Source of the DNA: Bacillota bacterium
GTDB lineage: Bacteria; Bacillota; Bacilli; Paenibacillales; Paenibacillaceae
Assembly (NCBI GenBank): GCA_023433615.1
Contig: JAEZCJ010000203.1
Coordinates: 1-10,035, forward strand
Direction of reading: 5' to 3'
Length of the DNA: 10,035 nt
Positions 1 to 5,184 of the stretch are shown piece by piece. Within the stretch, counting starts at the first letter, position 1; each line of letters begins with the position of its first letter. The notes under the pieces are model-generated. The model saw only the letters and a program-made list of their open reading frames with translations. It made no database searches and had not been told where the DNA came from. Made by a program: the position numbers and the translations under genes.

Positions 1-875
1 CCGCGGAAGCGCCAGCCGCGCCAGCCGCAGGCAGCGCCTCAGAGCCCCTTGCGTCCCTCGTCGCAACATGCGCCGATACGGACCCGCCAGCCGCCAGCGC
101 GATCGCGTCGGCGCATCCCTGGGCAGCGCGTGATCCTCGCGCATTGTGGGCGGCGTATATGGCGGTCGCGTTCGGCCTGCTCTCGCAGTCCGATTGGCTT
201 GACGCCGCCCTGTGCGGTATCGCCGTCGCGGCGCCTCTATGGAGCTTGCGCAAGCTACTGGCGCCATACCGCAGCATCATCGTCACGTACGGCGTATTCC
301 TGCTGTTCATGTCGCTGATCGCGGGATTCGGCAGCAGCACCGATGGGGATGGCGCGTCTCTAGGCTTGGCTTGGTTCTCCGTGCCGCGCGCGCTCGGTAT
401 CGGCCTGCTGCTGGTTAAGCTTTTCATGATCATGCTGTTAGGCATGCCCCTGCTGGGGCTCATGTCGCCATATCGCCTGCAGCAAGCCATCGAGCTGATG
501 TTGTCGACGATTCGCCTACGCCCGAGAACGGTGCGCGCGGTCGCGTTGACGGTTGCCCTGCTCTTCCGCTTCATACCGTTGATCCGCGCAGAGTGGATTC
601 GATTTGCCCGAATCGCAGCCGCAAGAGGCAAACTGCCGACCTTGCCCGGCAGCATGCCGCTGCGCAAGCTGCATACCGTCCTTATTCCATTCATGCTATC
701 GCTGCTGCTCACCGCGGACCGGCTGGCCGTGACCCTCGAGATCCGCGGTTTCGGGCAATTGAACGGCAAGCTTGTCCGTGCCGAGCCGCTGAAGCTTACG
801 GCACGCGACCTCATATTCGTGTTGTCGGCATGCAGTTTTGCGGCCGTGCTGTGGAGTTTGAACCGCTTCATATAG
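1..875 (+). CDS. ECF transporter transmembrane component, EcfT/CbiQ-like (5' end outside window, possibly a fusion protein)
   Basis: Likely the integral membrane coupling subunit of an energy-coupling-factor vitamin or metal importer, which links ATPase subunits to a substrate-binding S component. The frame is open from base 3 to the TAG at 873-875 (290 codons). EcfT-like features are a DPR motif just before the first hydrophobic stretch (visible residues 44-46), several hydrophobic segments, and two short motifs resembling the coupling motifs that contact the ATPases: ARG in IAAARGKLP and IRG in TLEIRGFGQ. The only in-frame starts, TTG at 144 and ATG at 159, fall in or after the DPR segment and have no Shine-Dalgarno sequence. 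The true start is therefore probably upstream of the window. The roughly 40 residues before DPR are Ala/Pro/Ser-rich and read like an interdomain linker, which suggests fusion to an upstream ATPase domain. The substrate cannot be told; a YkoC-type thiamine-precursor or cobalt/nickel transporter are options. The family call is good; the fusion is inferred. Confidence 0.8.
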   Translation, partial: AEAPAAPAAGSASEPLASLVATCADTDPPAASAIASAHPWAARDPRALWAAYMAVAFGLLSQSDWLDAALCGIAVAAPLWSLRKLLAPYRSIIVTYGVFLLFMSLIAGFGSSTDGDGASLGLAWFSVPRALGIGLLLVKLFMIMLLGMPLLGLMSPYRLQQAIELMLSTIRLRPRTVRAVALTVALLFRFIPLIRAEWIRFARIAAARGKLPTLPGSMPLRKLHTVLIPFMLSLLLTADRLAVTLEIRGFGQLNGKLVRAEPLKLTARDLIFVLSACSFAAVLWSLNRFI

Positions 876-902
876 TTCATCGCATCTCGTCGCAGCAGGA
901 AT

Positions 903-938
903 ACAGCCCTTCCCCGATCATCGAGGACAGGGCTGTTT
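903..938. terminator. Hairpin between convergent genes, probable shared terminator
   Basis: ACAGCCCT (903-910) pairs perfectly with AGGGCTGT (929-936). Inside it, TCC/GGA and CGA/TCG can extend the helix. The stem lies 27 bases after the EcfT-like stop codon and about 60 bases beyond the stop of the opposing YjcZ gene, so it could end transcription from both sides. The T-tract is poor in both directions (TTTC on +, TATTCC on -), so termination may be weak. Confidence 0.55.
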
Positions 939-999
939 CGTGTAAGCATCCGCCGACGCGAGCAGGTCTAACGGCGCCGTCAAGAATCCTGGGTCTGAC

Positions 1000-1122
1000 T
1001 TAGAATCCGCCGCGAAGAATGATGACAAGCAGGATGTAGAGCACGAGGATGATCGCCGTACTCGTAAAGATGCCGCCGACACCTACCGGCCCGCAGCCAA
1101 CGCCTCCAACAGGGTAGCCCAT
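1000..1122 (-). CDS. YjcZ-family small sporulation protein
   Basis: A 40-residue ORF on the minus strand, starting at ATG (1120-1122) and ending at TAA (1000-1002). A strong GGGAGG site sits 7 bases upstream of the start. The protein has a Gly/Val/Pro-rich N-terminus (MGYPVGGVGCGPVG, one Cys) followed by a single hydrophobic helix (about residues 18-36, rich in I/L/V) and a short RGGF tail. This is the architecture of the tiny YjcZ-type proteins of Bacillus and Paenibacillus, which are mother-cell or spore-coat associated with unknown biochemical role. A sequence resembling a sigma-E/sigma-K -10 element lies 52 bases upstream, which supports sporulation expression. The gene stands alone and converges with the EcfT-like gene. 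Confidence 0.82.
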   Translation of the reverse strand: MGYPVGGVGCGPVGVGGIFTSTAIILVLYILLVIILRGGF

Positions 1123-1159
1123 CGTATAACCTCCCGCACGCTTTGTGTTGTTGTGATGG

Positions 1160-1169
1160 TGTGATCACA
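1160..1169. repeat. Perfect 10-bp palindrome at the predicted YjcZ transcription start
   Basis: TGTGATCACA is a perfect inverted repeat with no spacer. It covers the expected +1 region of the minus-strand YjcZ promoter, where an operator could sit. No matching regulator is identified, and a 10-bp palindrome can arise by chance. Confidence 0.3.
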
Positions 1170-1173
1170 TGAC

Positions 1174-1205
1174 TAATATATGTCGCAGGCTGCTGTACGA
1201 TATGG
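1174..1205 (-). promoter_or_regulatory. Putative mother-cell (sigma-E/sigma-K-like) promoter of the YjcZ gene
   Basis: Read on the minus strand, CATATATTA (1182 to 1174) fits the sigma-K -10 pattern CATAnnnTA exactly and the sigma-E -10 pattern CATACAnT at all but one position. CCATATC (1205 to 1199) resembles a sigma-E -35 element but is 16 bases away, slightly more than usual. No well-placed sigma-K -35 AC was found; the nearest is closer than the normal spacing. The expected transcript would carry a leader of about 45 bases. Assignment rests on motif match and the gene's family. Confidence 0.5.
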
Positions 1206-1319
1206 ACATTTGTACGCATGCCGCGATCAATTGGGCACGCCGCCGTTCGTTGTGAAGTTTGTCACAGTTTGTTGCGATTTGGACAGACTCCGACGCTGGT
1301 AACGCTTGTTCATTTCCCT

Positions 1320-1325
1320 TATAAT
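1320..1325 (+). promoter_or_regulatory. Probable sigma-A -10 element for the first small membrane protein gene
   Basis: TATAAT at 1320-1325 is a perfect -10 box, 40 bases before the ATG at 1366. The sequence 17 bases upstream (TGGTAA, 1297-1302) is a poor -35, and there is no extended TGn motif. The promoter is therefore plausible but may be weak or activator-dependent. Confidence 0.45.
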
Positions 1326-1365
1326 GCAGAGAAAAGGCGTTTCCCACGTAAGGAGTGTTGGATTC

Positions 1366-1566
1366 ATGTCGGTTGTCGATGTAAGCTCGGTTGCGCCCGG
1401 CCTGTTCGTTATTGGCGCGGTTTTTATTTTATTGATTTTCTCGCTGCTGAGCTTAGGCATTCTGAAAATGTTCCAGCTGCGATACCGCGCGGGCTGGCTG
1501 TCGTTCGGCGGAGCGGTCGTAAGCACGATCGTCTTCTGGCTCATCCTGGAGCAATGGTACGTTTAA
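1366..1566 (+). CDS. Small two-helix membrane protein, unrecognised (66 aa)
   Basis: The start is ATG 1366, with AAGGAG (1350-1355) 10 bases upstream. An in-frame upstream start at 1306 would place the promoter inside the gene and has no ribosome site, so it was not used. The 66-residue product has two hydrophobic segments: about residues 11-33 (begins PGLFVIGAVF) and about 44-62 (begins WLSFGGAVVS). They are joined by a basic loop containing MFQLRYRAG and followed by the short tail EQWYV. The positive loop suggests it faces the cytoplasm with both ends outside. I do not recognise a family. It has its own -10-like element, is followed by a hairpin terminator, and lies just upstream of a second two-helix microprotein. 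A membrane location is a reasonable inference; function is unknown. Confidence 0.7.
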   Translation: MSVVDVSSVAPGLFVIGAVFILLIFSLLSLGILKMFQLRYRAGWLSFGGAVVSTIVFWLILEQWYV

Positions 1567-1610
1567 CCAGCGTTTAAGGTTACCGATCTTGAGCAAGCAG
1601 CATGATAAGC

Positions 1611-1643
1611 GGCCCCCGAAGCCATTGCTTCAGAGGGGCCTTT
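1611..1643 (+). terminator. Hairpin terminator or attenuator between the two small membrane protein genes
   Basis: GGCCCC (1611-1616) pairs with GGGGCC (1635-1640). A second perfect helix, GAAGC (1618-1622) with GCTTC (1627-1631), stacks inside around a CATT loop. The stem is followed by TTTCG, so the U-tract is short. It lies 45 bases after the first small gene and 42 bases before the start of the second. Confidence 0.65.
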
Positions 1644-1685
1644 CGCATTGCAAGAGGAACATCCGACTAGAGAGGAGTGCGATTC

Positions 1686-1904
1686 ATGCTTACGCAGATA
1701 TGGTTCATCATGAATCTCCTGTTCGTAGCATCGTTCATCGCCTATTTGTTCGCGGCAAGGAGCAGCCGGGAAGCGGAATCCGCCGGATTTTCGGAACGTG
1801 TCAAGAAGCTGCGGAACGTTCGCCGTCTTACGGGCCTGCTCGCAATTGCCTTGTTCATCGCCGCTACGGCGATCTTCGTGGCCAACATGGCCATCAACGG
1901 CTAG
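1686..1904 (+). CDS. Small two-helix membrane protein, unrecognised (72 aa)
   Basis: The start is ATG 1686, with AGAGGAG (1671-1677) 8 bases upstream. The in-frame GTG at 1677 overlaps this ribosome site and is rejected as a start. The product is 72 residues. Helix 1 spans about residues 5-24 (includes IWFIMNLLFVASFIAYLF). A charged cytoplasmic-type loop follows, about 25-47, rich in R, K and E (includes FSERVKKLRNVRR). Helix 2 spans about 48-68 (starts LTGLLAIALF), with a short NG tail. The strongly basic loop predicts a hairpin with both termini outside. It resembles its neighbour in size and topology but not obviously in sequence. No promoter is evident between the preceding terminator and this start, so it may depend on readthrough. 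Family and function are not recognised. Confidence 0.7.
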   Translation: MLTQIWFIMNLLFVASFIAYLFAARSSREAESAGFSERVKKLRNVRRLTGLLAIALFIAATAIFVANMAING

Positions 1905-2042
1905 TAATTGTCGGCATAACTGGATAGCCATGTAGATCGGCCGCAACTTTTAGAGCCTCTATGACGTTTAACCCTGTGTGACACCATGCGCAGGTGAATA
2001 TGCAGGTCGACCAGAGAATTGCGCAGACGAAGGAGACGGAGC
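1905..2042 (+). other. Intergenic region ahead of the CAO/PKD gene
   Basis: I see no convincing terminator here and no strong promoter. TTGTCG (1908-1913) followed 17 bases later by TGTAGA is a weak sigma-A candidate only. A short perfect inverted repeat, TAGAG-C-CTCTA, lies at 1951-1961. The ribosome site of the downstream gene is AAGGAG at 2030-2035. The downstream gene could be read through from the small membrane protein gene. Confidence 0.3.
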
Positions 2043-4004
2043 ATGAAATCGTTGAAATGGCTGTTGGTCTTATCCCTACTGACTGTCCCGCTGCTAGCCG
2101 AACCGACGCAAGGAACGGCTGCAGGCGCGGGCAATACCCTCAAGCTTAAGAAGAATAGCGCGGTCATGAACTATAACGGGAAGGAATTGAAGGCGGCGCA
2201 GCCCGTAACGATCAAAGGCAATTCAGCCTACTTGCCGCTTAACGGCATCGCGGTGCCGTTCGGCTTCCAACTATCGTTCGATGCCAAGACCAAGGAAGCG
2301 GTCGCGAAGAACGCGAAGCAAGAATTGCGCTTCAAGTCCGGCAGCTCGTTCATTCGCGTGAACGGCAAGCTGGTGCAAGGCCCAGGACCGGTCTTCGCCC
2401 AGAACGATTACATGATGGTGCCGATCCGCATGTGGTCGAATTTGACGGGCAGCAATATCGTATCTTCCGGGGCAGACATTACGATTACTTGGAATTCGCT
2501 TCCTTCCGCGGATTTCGAGGTGCTGCCGATCGATATTTACGCGACCCAGACGCAAGTGACCTATGTAGACAAGGCAAGCCATCCGAGCGGCCTGCGAATC
2601 GTAGAAGAGCGCTGGGAGGGCAAGATGGATGTGTTCCCGACAGCGGGACAGCACGCCGTTACGCGCCAAGTAATGGATGAGAACGGGAACTGGAGCGAGC
2701 CGTTCACGACGATAGTGAACGTCCTTCCGCCGAACCAACCGCCGATCGCGGACTTCGTCACGGATAAGTCGACTTACCGGATCGGGGAGAAAATCACCTA
2801 CTTCGACCGCAGCTTCGATGACGAGAACGCGATTGCGGCGGCCAAATGGTCAGGCAACAGCGAAGCGTTCTTCGAGCCGGGAGACAAGTTCGTGACGCTC
2901 GAGGTGCAGGATAAGCACGGCATGACGCACAGCGTGACCAAGCCGGTTACGATCACGAGCGAAGTGCTATACACGCAGGACGAGTTCAACCGGCTCTACA
3001 CGCCAATAGGTGGCGAGTATAGGGTGAACGGGGGCAACATTCTAGGGTACGAATACGTCCCTTGGAATTTCGTCAACGAACGGTCCCAGCTCGTCAGGAG
3101 CAACAGCCCGGAGCAGCTCGTGGAGACGGGAATCTCCTACGATACCGTCTTGTCTGGCAAAGCGAGGTTCCTCCTTTATAACGAAAGCTCGCTGAACTAT
3201 AACGTGAAGCTGTACATTATCGCCACGAATCCGCATCGCACGCCGGTTGACGTGGGCGTAGGCGCTTGGGGCGCAGGCGGTCCGGACCCGTATTCCACCA
3301 ATGCAGGCAAGGCAGCTGCGATGCGTTACATGGATGCGCTGAACAAGAATACGCAGCCGACCTATACGACCTTCGCGCCGGGCGAGACGCGGGTTATTCT
3401 GCCGGAGATGTCGGCCGTGCCGCTCAAGCCGAAGCAAGTATTCTCCGCCTATGCGGACCTGTATTCCGATAAGACAATTCGTTACCGCGTAGTCGTCGTG
3501 CCGGAGGGGCAAGATCCGGTAGCGGCGGTCACTTCGAATTCGATCGGCGTCATGGATCGCGACTCGAAGCACGTGCGCGGAACATTCTACTATGCAGACC
3601 GCGTGATTGACCTGACGGACCGGCAGCTCGGCTCGAAGCTGCAGCAGTTGAAACTCGGAGACAAGACGATCGACAAGTATCTGGACGGCATCGATGAGAA
3701 TACCGGCCGCGTGGAGACGAACATCGGCAACTTCGGTGTCTTGTACAAAATGAAACTGAAGGTAGCGCCGAATACGATGATCGGACTGAATGCGCGAGGC
3801 GGTCATTATACAGGCGCGTTCATCGTGAACGGTGAGCTCGTCGAAGTGACGAAGGGCGGCGCGTTGATGACGAACAGCGAGGTAGGCGTGCTGCACCGGT
3901 CCGGCAATCGCGAGGAGACGGTAGAAATCTCCTTTGTGCTGGCATCAGGCAGCAACCTGCCGGTCCATATGCTGTTCCTGCCGCTCCCCGAGAAGCGCTC
4001 CTAA
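2043..4004 (+). CDS. Secreted protein with copper amine oxidase N-terminal-like domain and two PKD-like domains
   Basis: The start is ATG 2043, with AAGGAG (2030-2035) 7 bases upstream, giving 653 residues. It opens with a signal peptide: MKSLK, a hydrophobic core WLLVLSLLTVPLL, then a region with Ala-rich cleavage options near residues 19-28. Residues about 39-150 match the CAO-N-like (stalk) fold common in Paenibacillus exported proteins, with the pattern YLPLNGIA...FIRVNGK...YMMVPIRM. Two PKD-like beta domains follow: about 151-230 (TAGQHAVTRQVMDENGNWS) and about 231-306 (PPIADF...GDKFVTLEVQDKHG). Residues about 307-653 form a large region with no recognised domain and many alternating hydrophobic strands. 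No copper amine oxidase catalytic core is present, so it should not be called an oxidase. A cell-surface or extracellular binding role is inferred. No LPxTG or S-layer repeat is visible at the C-terminus (ends PLPEKRS). Confidence 0.85.
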   Translation: MKSLKWLLVLSLLTVPLLAEPTQGTAAGAGNTLKLKKNSAVMNYNGKELKAAQPVTIKGNSAYLPLNGIAVPFGFQLSFDAKTKEAVAKNAKQELRFKSGSSFIRVNGKLVQGPGPVFAQNDYMMVPIRMWSNLTGSNIVSSGADITITWNSLPSADFEVLPIDIYATQTQVTYVDKASHPSGLRIVEERWEGKMDVFPTAGQHAVTRQVMDENGNWSEPFTTIVNVLPPNQPPIADFVTDKSTYRIGEKITYFDRSFDDENAIAAAKWSGNSEAFFEPGDKFVTLEVQDKHGMTHSVTKPVTITSEVLYTQDEFNRLYTPIGGEYRVNGGNILGYEYVPWNFVNERSQLVRSNSPEQLVETGISYDTVLSGKARFLLYNESSLNYNVKLYIIATNPHRTPVDVGVGAWGAGGPDPYSTNAGKAAAMRYMDALNKNTQPTYTTFAPGETRVILPEMSAVPLKPKQVFSAYADLYSDKTIRYRVVVVPEGQDPVAAVTSNSIGVMDRDSKHVRGTFYYADRVIDLTDRQLGSKLQQLKLGDKTIDKYLDGIDENTGRVETNIGNFGVLYKMKLKVAPNTMIGLNARGGHYTGAFIVNGELVEVTKGGALMTNSEVGVLHRSGNREETVEISFVLASGSNLPVHMLFLPLPEKRS

Positions 4005-4010
4005 CGGGAG

Positions 4011-4041
4011 AAGCCCCGATATCGGCGATATCGGGGCTTTT
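4011..4041 (+). terminator. Strong Rho-independent terminator of the CAO/PKD gene
   Basis: AAGCCCCGATATC (4011-4023) pairs perfectly with GATATCGGGGCTT (4027-4039) across a GGC loop, and the strand continues TT after the stem. It starts 7 bases after the stop codon. Confidence 0.9.
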
Positions 4042-4061
4042 GCATGTCGGCTTCGCCACGT

Positions 4062-4090
4062 TTGACGGAAGCGCTATTTTCAGGCATGAT
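4062..4090 (+). promoter_or_regulatory. Probable zur promoter
   Basis: TTGACG (4062-4067) is followed, after a 17-base spacer, by CATGAT (4085-4090). The -35 is near consensus and the -10 is moderate. It sits between the strong upstream terminator and the zur start at 4128, leaving a short leader of about 30 bases. Confidence 0.5.
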
Positions 4091-4103
4091 GATAGTATTA
4101 TCG
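4090..4103. promoter_or_regulatory. Fur-box-like inverted repeat over the expected zur start site
   Basis: TGATAGT directly abuts ATTATCG. Compared with the Fur-family arms TGATAAT/ATTATCA, 12 of 14 positions agree, but the usual central base is missing. It lies at the predicted +1, where a repressor would block zur transcription. Autoregulation or control by another Fur-family protein is possible but unproven. Confidence 0.3.
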
Positions 4104-4127
4104 CGATTGTGCTCGGAGGTTAGGAGA

Positions 4128-4565
4128 TTGCAGACAGAAGAGATCGTACGCATGATGTCCAGCCAAGGGCTGCGGATTACGGATCAGCGCAAGACGCTTG
4201 CCAAGCTATTCTCGGAGACGCCAGGCTACCTGTCGCCGAAGGATGTCTATGATTATATGGGGCGGTTCTACTCCGGGCTGAGCTTCGATACGGTCTATCG
4301 CAACTTGCGCGTATTGGATGAATTGGGCGTGCTGGAGCAGGTCGTATTCGAGGAAGGCGTGAAGTTCAAGCTTCACTGCCGTGAGCATGACCACCACCAC
4401 CATTTGATCTGCTTGCAGTGCGGACGCACCTATCCGATTACGTTCTGTCCGATGGAGCAGACGTCGGCACCGGACGACTTCAAGGTCGTGAAGCACAAGT
4501 TCGAGGTGTTCGGCTACTGCAAGGATTGCGATGCCGCCGAAGGAGAAGGGACTGACGGAGCATGA
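4128..4565 (+). CDS. zur: Zinc uptake regulator Zur (Fur family)
   Basis: A zinc-responsive repressor of zinc-import genes. The start chosen is TTG 4128, because GGAGG (4115-4119) lies 8 bases upstream and the Fur-family fold begins at once; further upstream codons run into the promoter. This gives 145 residues. The N-terminal winged helix includes GLRITDQRKTLAKLF and the recognition region GLSFDTVYRNLRVLDELGVLE (about 50-70). The C-terminal half carries the metal sites: CxxC at C95/C98 paired with C131/C134 for structural zinc, and an H83-C84 pair plus a His cluster at 87 and 89-92 matching the sensing site known in Bacillus subtilis Zur. The CPM and HKFEVFGYC segments are closer to Zur than to PerR or Fur. 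Its stop overlaps the yidD start (ATGA). The nearby Zur box and znu genes support the call. Confidence 0.88.
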   Translation: MQTEEIVRMMSSQGLRITDQRKTLAKLFSETPGYLSPKDVYDYMGRFYSGLSFDTVYRNLRVLDELGVLEQVVFEEGVKFKLHCREHDHHHHLICLQCGRTYPITFCPMEQTSAPDDFKVVKHKFEVFGYCKDCDAAEGEGTDGA

Positions 4566-4795
4566 GCCTGCGCCGCACGCTGCAGGCGCCCGTGCACCTG
4601 TATCGGCGGTTCATCTCGCCGCTCAAGCCGCCTACCTGCCGATTCTACCCGACATGCTCGGCTTACGCGCTTGAGGCGCTGGAGATACACGGTGCCTGGA
4701 AGGGCTCATGGCTGGCGGCACGCAGAATCTGCCGCTGCCATCCGTTCCATCCCGGCGGGATCGACCACGTGCCGCCTAGGCGCGAGTCGCCTTGA
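4562..4795 (+). CDS. yidD: Membrane protein insertion efficiency factor YidD
   Basis: A small membrane-associated protein that aids insertion of inner-membrane proteins by the YidC/Sec route. It has 77 residues, close to the family norm of 70-85. Family hallmarks are a basic amphipathic N-terminus with RRFISPL (15-21), C26-RFYP-TC32-SAYALEAL, and the tail RCHPFHPGG (58-66). All four expected cysteines (26, 32, 57, 59) are present. The ATG overlaps the zur stop by ATGA, so the two are translationally coupled. A GAAGGG-type ribosome site within the zur 3' end (4545-4550) lies 11 bases upstream. yidD usually sits in the rpmH-rnpA-yidC region near oriC, so a place after zur is noteworthy though not unique. 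Its stop codon lies within the -35 box of the next promoter. Confidence 0.95.
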   Translation: MSLRRTLQAPVHLYRRFISPLKPPTCRFYPTCSAYALEALEIHGAWKGSWLAARRICRCHPFHPGGIDHVPPRRESP

Positions 4796-4821
4796 CAAAG
4801 ACCGGGGATATTCGCTAGGAT
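4792..4821 (+). promoter_or_regulatory. Sigma-A promoter of the T-box leader and metG
   Basis: TTGACA (4792-4797) and TAGGAT (4816-4821) are separated by 18 bases. The -35 is perfect and overlaps the yidD stop codon TGA at 4793-4795. The expected start is near 4828, at the 5' edge of the T-box RNA. Confidence 0.75.
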
Positions 4822-4827
4822 AGAGGC

Positions 4828-5149
4828 ATTAGCAAGCATGCCATATGACGTCAATCCGATGAACGGATAAGTACGATGGCCACGCCCATCCCAGAGAGCC
4901 GGATAAGCTGCGAACCGGCATGGAGCGAACGTCGGAAGATGGTCCCGGAGGAGCCTTCTGCGAACGCAGGTCGCACGATAATACTTGCGCAAGGGAAGGA
5001 CGAATGCCCGCGTTAAGGGCAGTGCCGTCTGTCGAACAGACGGCGATAAGAAGCTCCCGTTGAACGGCCTTGTGCCGCCGCAGCCGGGAGGAACTTGGGT
5101 GGTACCACGTGAGCAGAGCTCTCGTCCCTTGGCGGACGGGAGCTTTTTG
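4828..5149 (+). ncRNA. T-box leader specific for tRNA-Met (transcription-attenuation type)
   Basis: This riboswitch senses uncharged tRNA-Met and lets transcription continue into the synthetase gene. Stem I landmarks are AGTA at 4870-4873, the AGAGAG bulge segment near 4892-4897, and a hairpin GCCGG (4898-4902)/CCGGC (4915-4919). The likely specifier codon is ATG at 4939-4941, in GGAAG-ATG-G, and it matches the Met synthetase downstream. A perfect 9-bp hairpin, 5024-5032 with 5036-5044, is probably stem III. The T-box core at 5092-5109 contains the bulge TGGTACC (5100-5106); its fourth base T fits the A discriminator of tRNA-Met. GGG (5097-5099)/CCC (5126-5128), ACG (5107-5109)/CGT (5123-5125) and GAGC (5111-5114)/GCTC (5118-5121) form a full antiterminator, exclusive with the terminator. 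The exact 5' end is estimated. Confidence 0.93.
5117..5149 (+). terminator. T-box attenuator terminator
   Basis: AGCTCTCGTCC (5117-5127) pairs with GGACGGGAGCT (5134-5144) with one G-U wobble, around a 6-base loop, followed by TTTTG. The 5' arm shares bases with the antiterminator, so uncharged tRNA binding should prevent this stem. Confidence 0.92.
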
Positions 5150-5184
5150 TATTTAACGAGCCATGAATCAGGGAGGAATTCGAG

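Noticed and set aside
971..980. ACGGCGCCGT palindrome downstream of the YjcZ gene
   Set aside because: A short GC-rich palindrome without a T-tract or loop; likely chance in this composition, and the hairpin at 903-936 is a better terminator.
1160..1169. TGTGATCACA as a CRP binding site
   Set aside because: The CRP consensus has a 6-base spacer between TGTGA and TCACA, absent here, and classical CRP-cAMP control is not expected in Bacillales.
1218..1577. Overlapping open frames in both strands across the first microprotein gene
   Set aside because: The frame starting at 1366 has a ribosome site, an upstream -10 box and a coherent two-helix protein; the others span the promoter and have none of these.
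3042..3896. 284-codon open frame on the minus strand inside the CAO/PKD gene
   Set aside because: Shadow of the forward gene; low-complexity Arg/His/Val content and no recognisable motif.
4387..4404. Run of histidine codons in zur as a possible engineered tag
   Set aside because: The His cluster is at the position of the metal-sensing site of natural Zur proteins and is flanked by the expected C84 and C95/C98 residues.
4875..4877. ATG on the 5' side of stem I as the T-box specifier codon
   Set aside because: The specifier lies on the 3' side of stem I opposite AGTA; the ATG at 4939-4941 fits this position.
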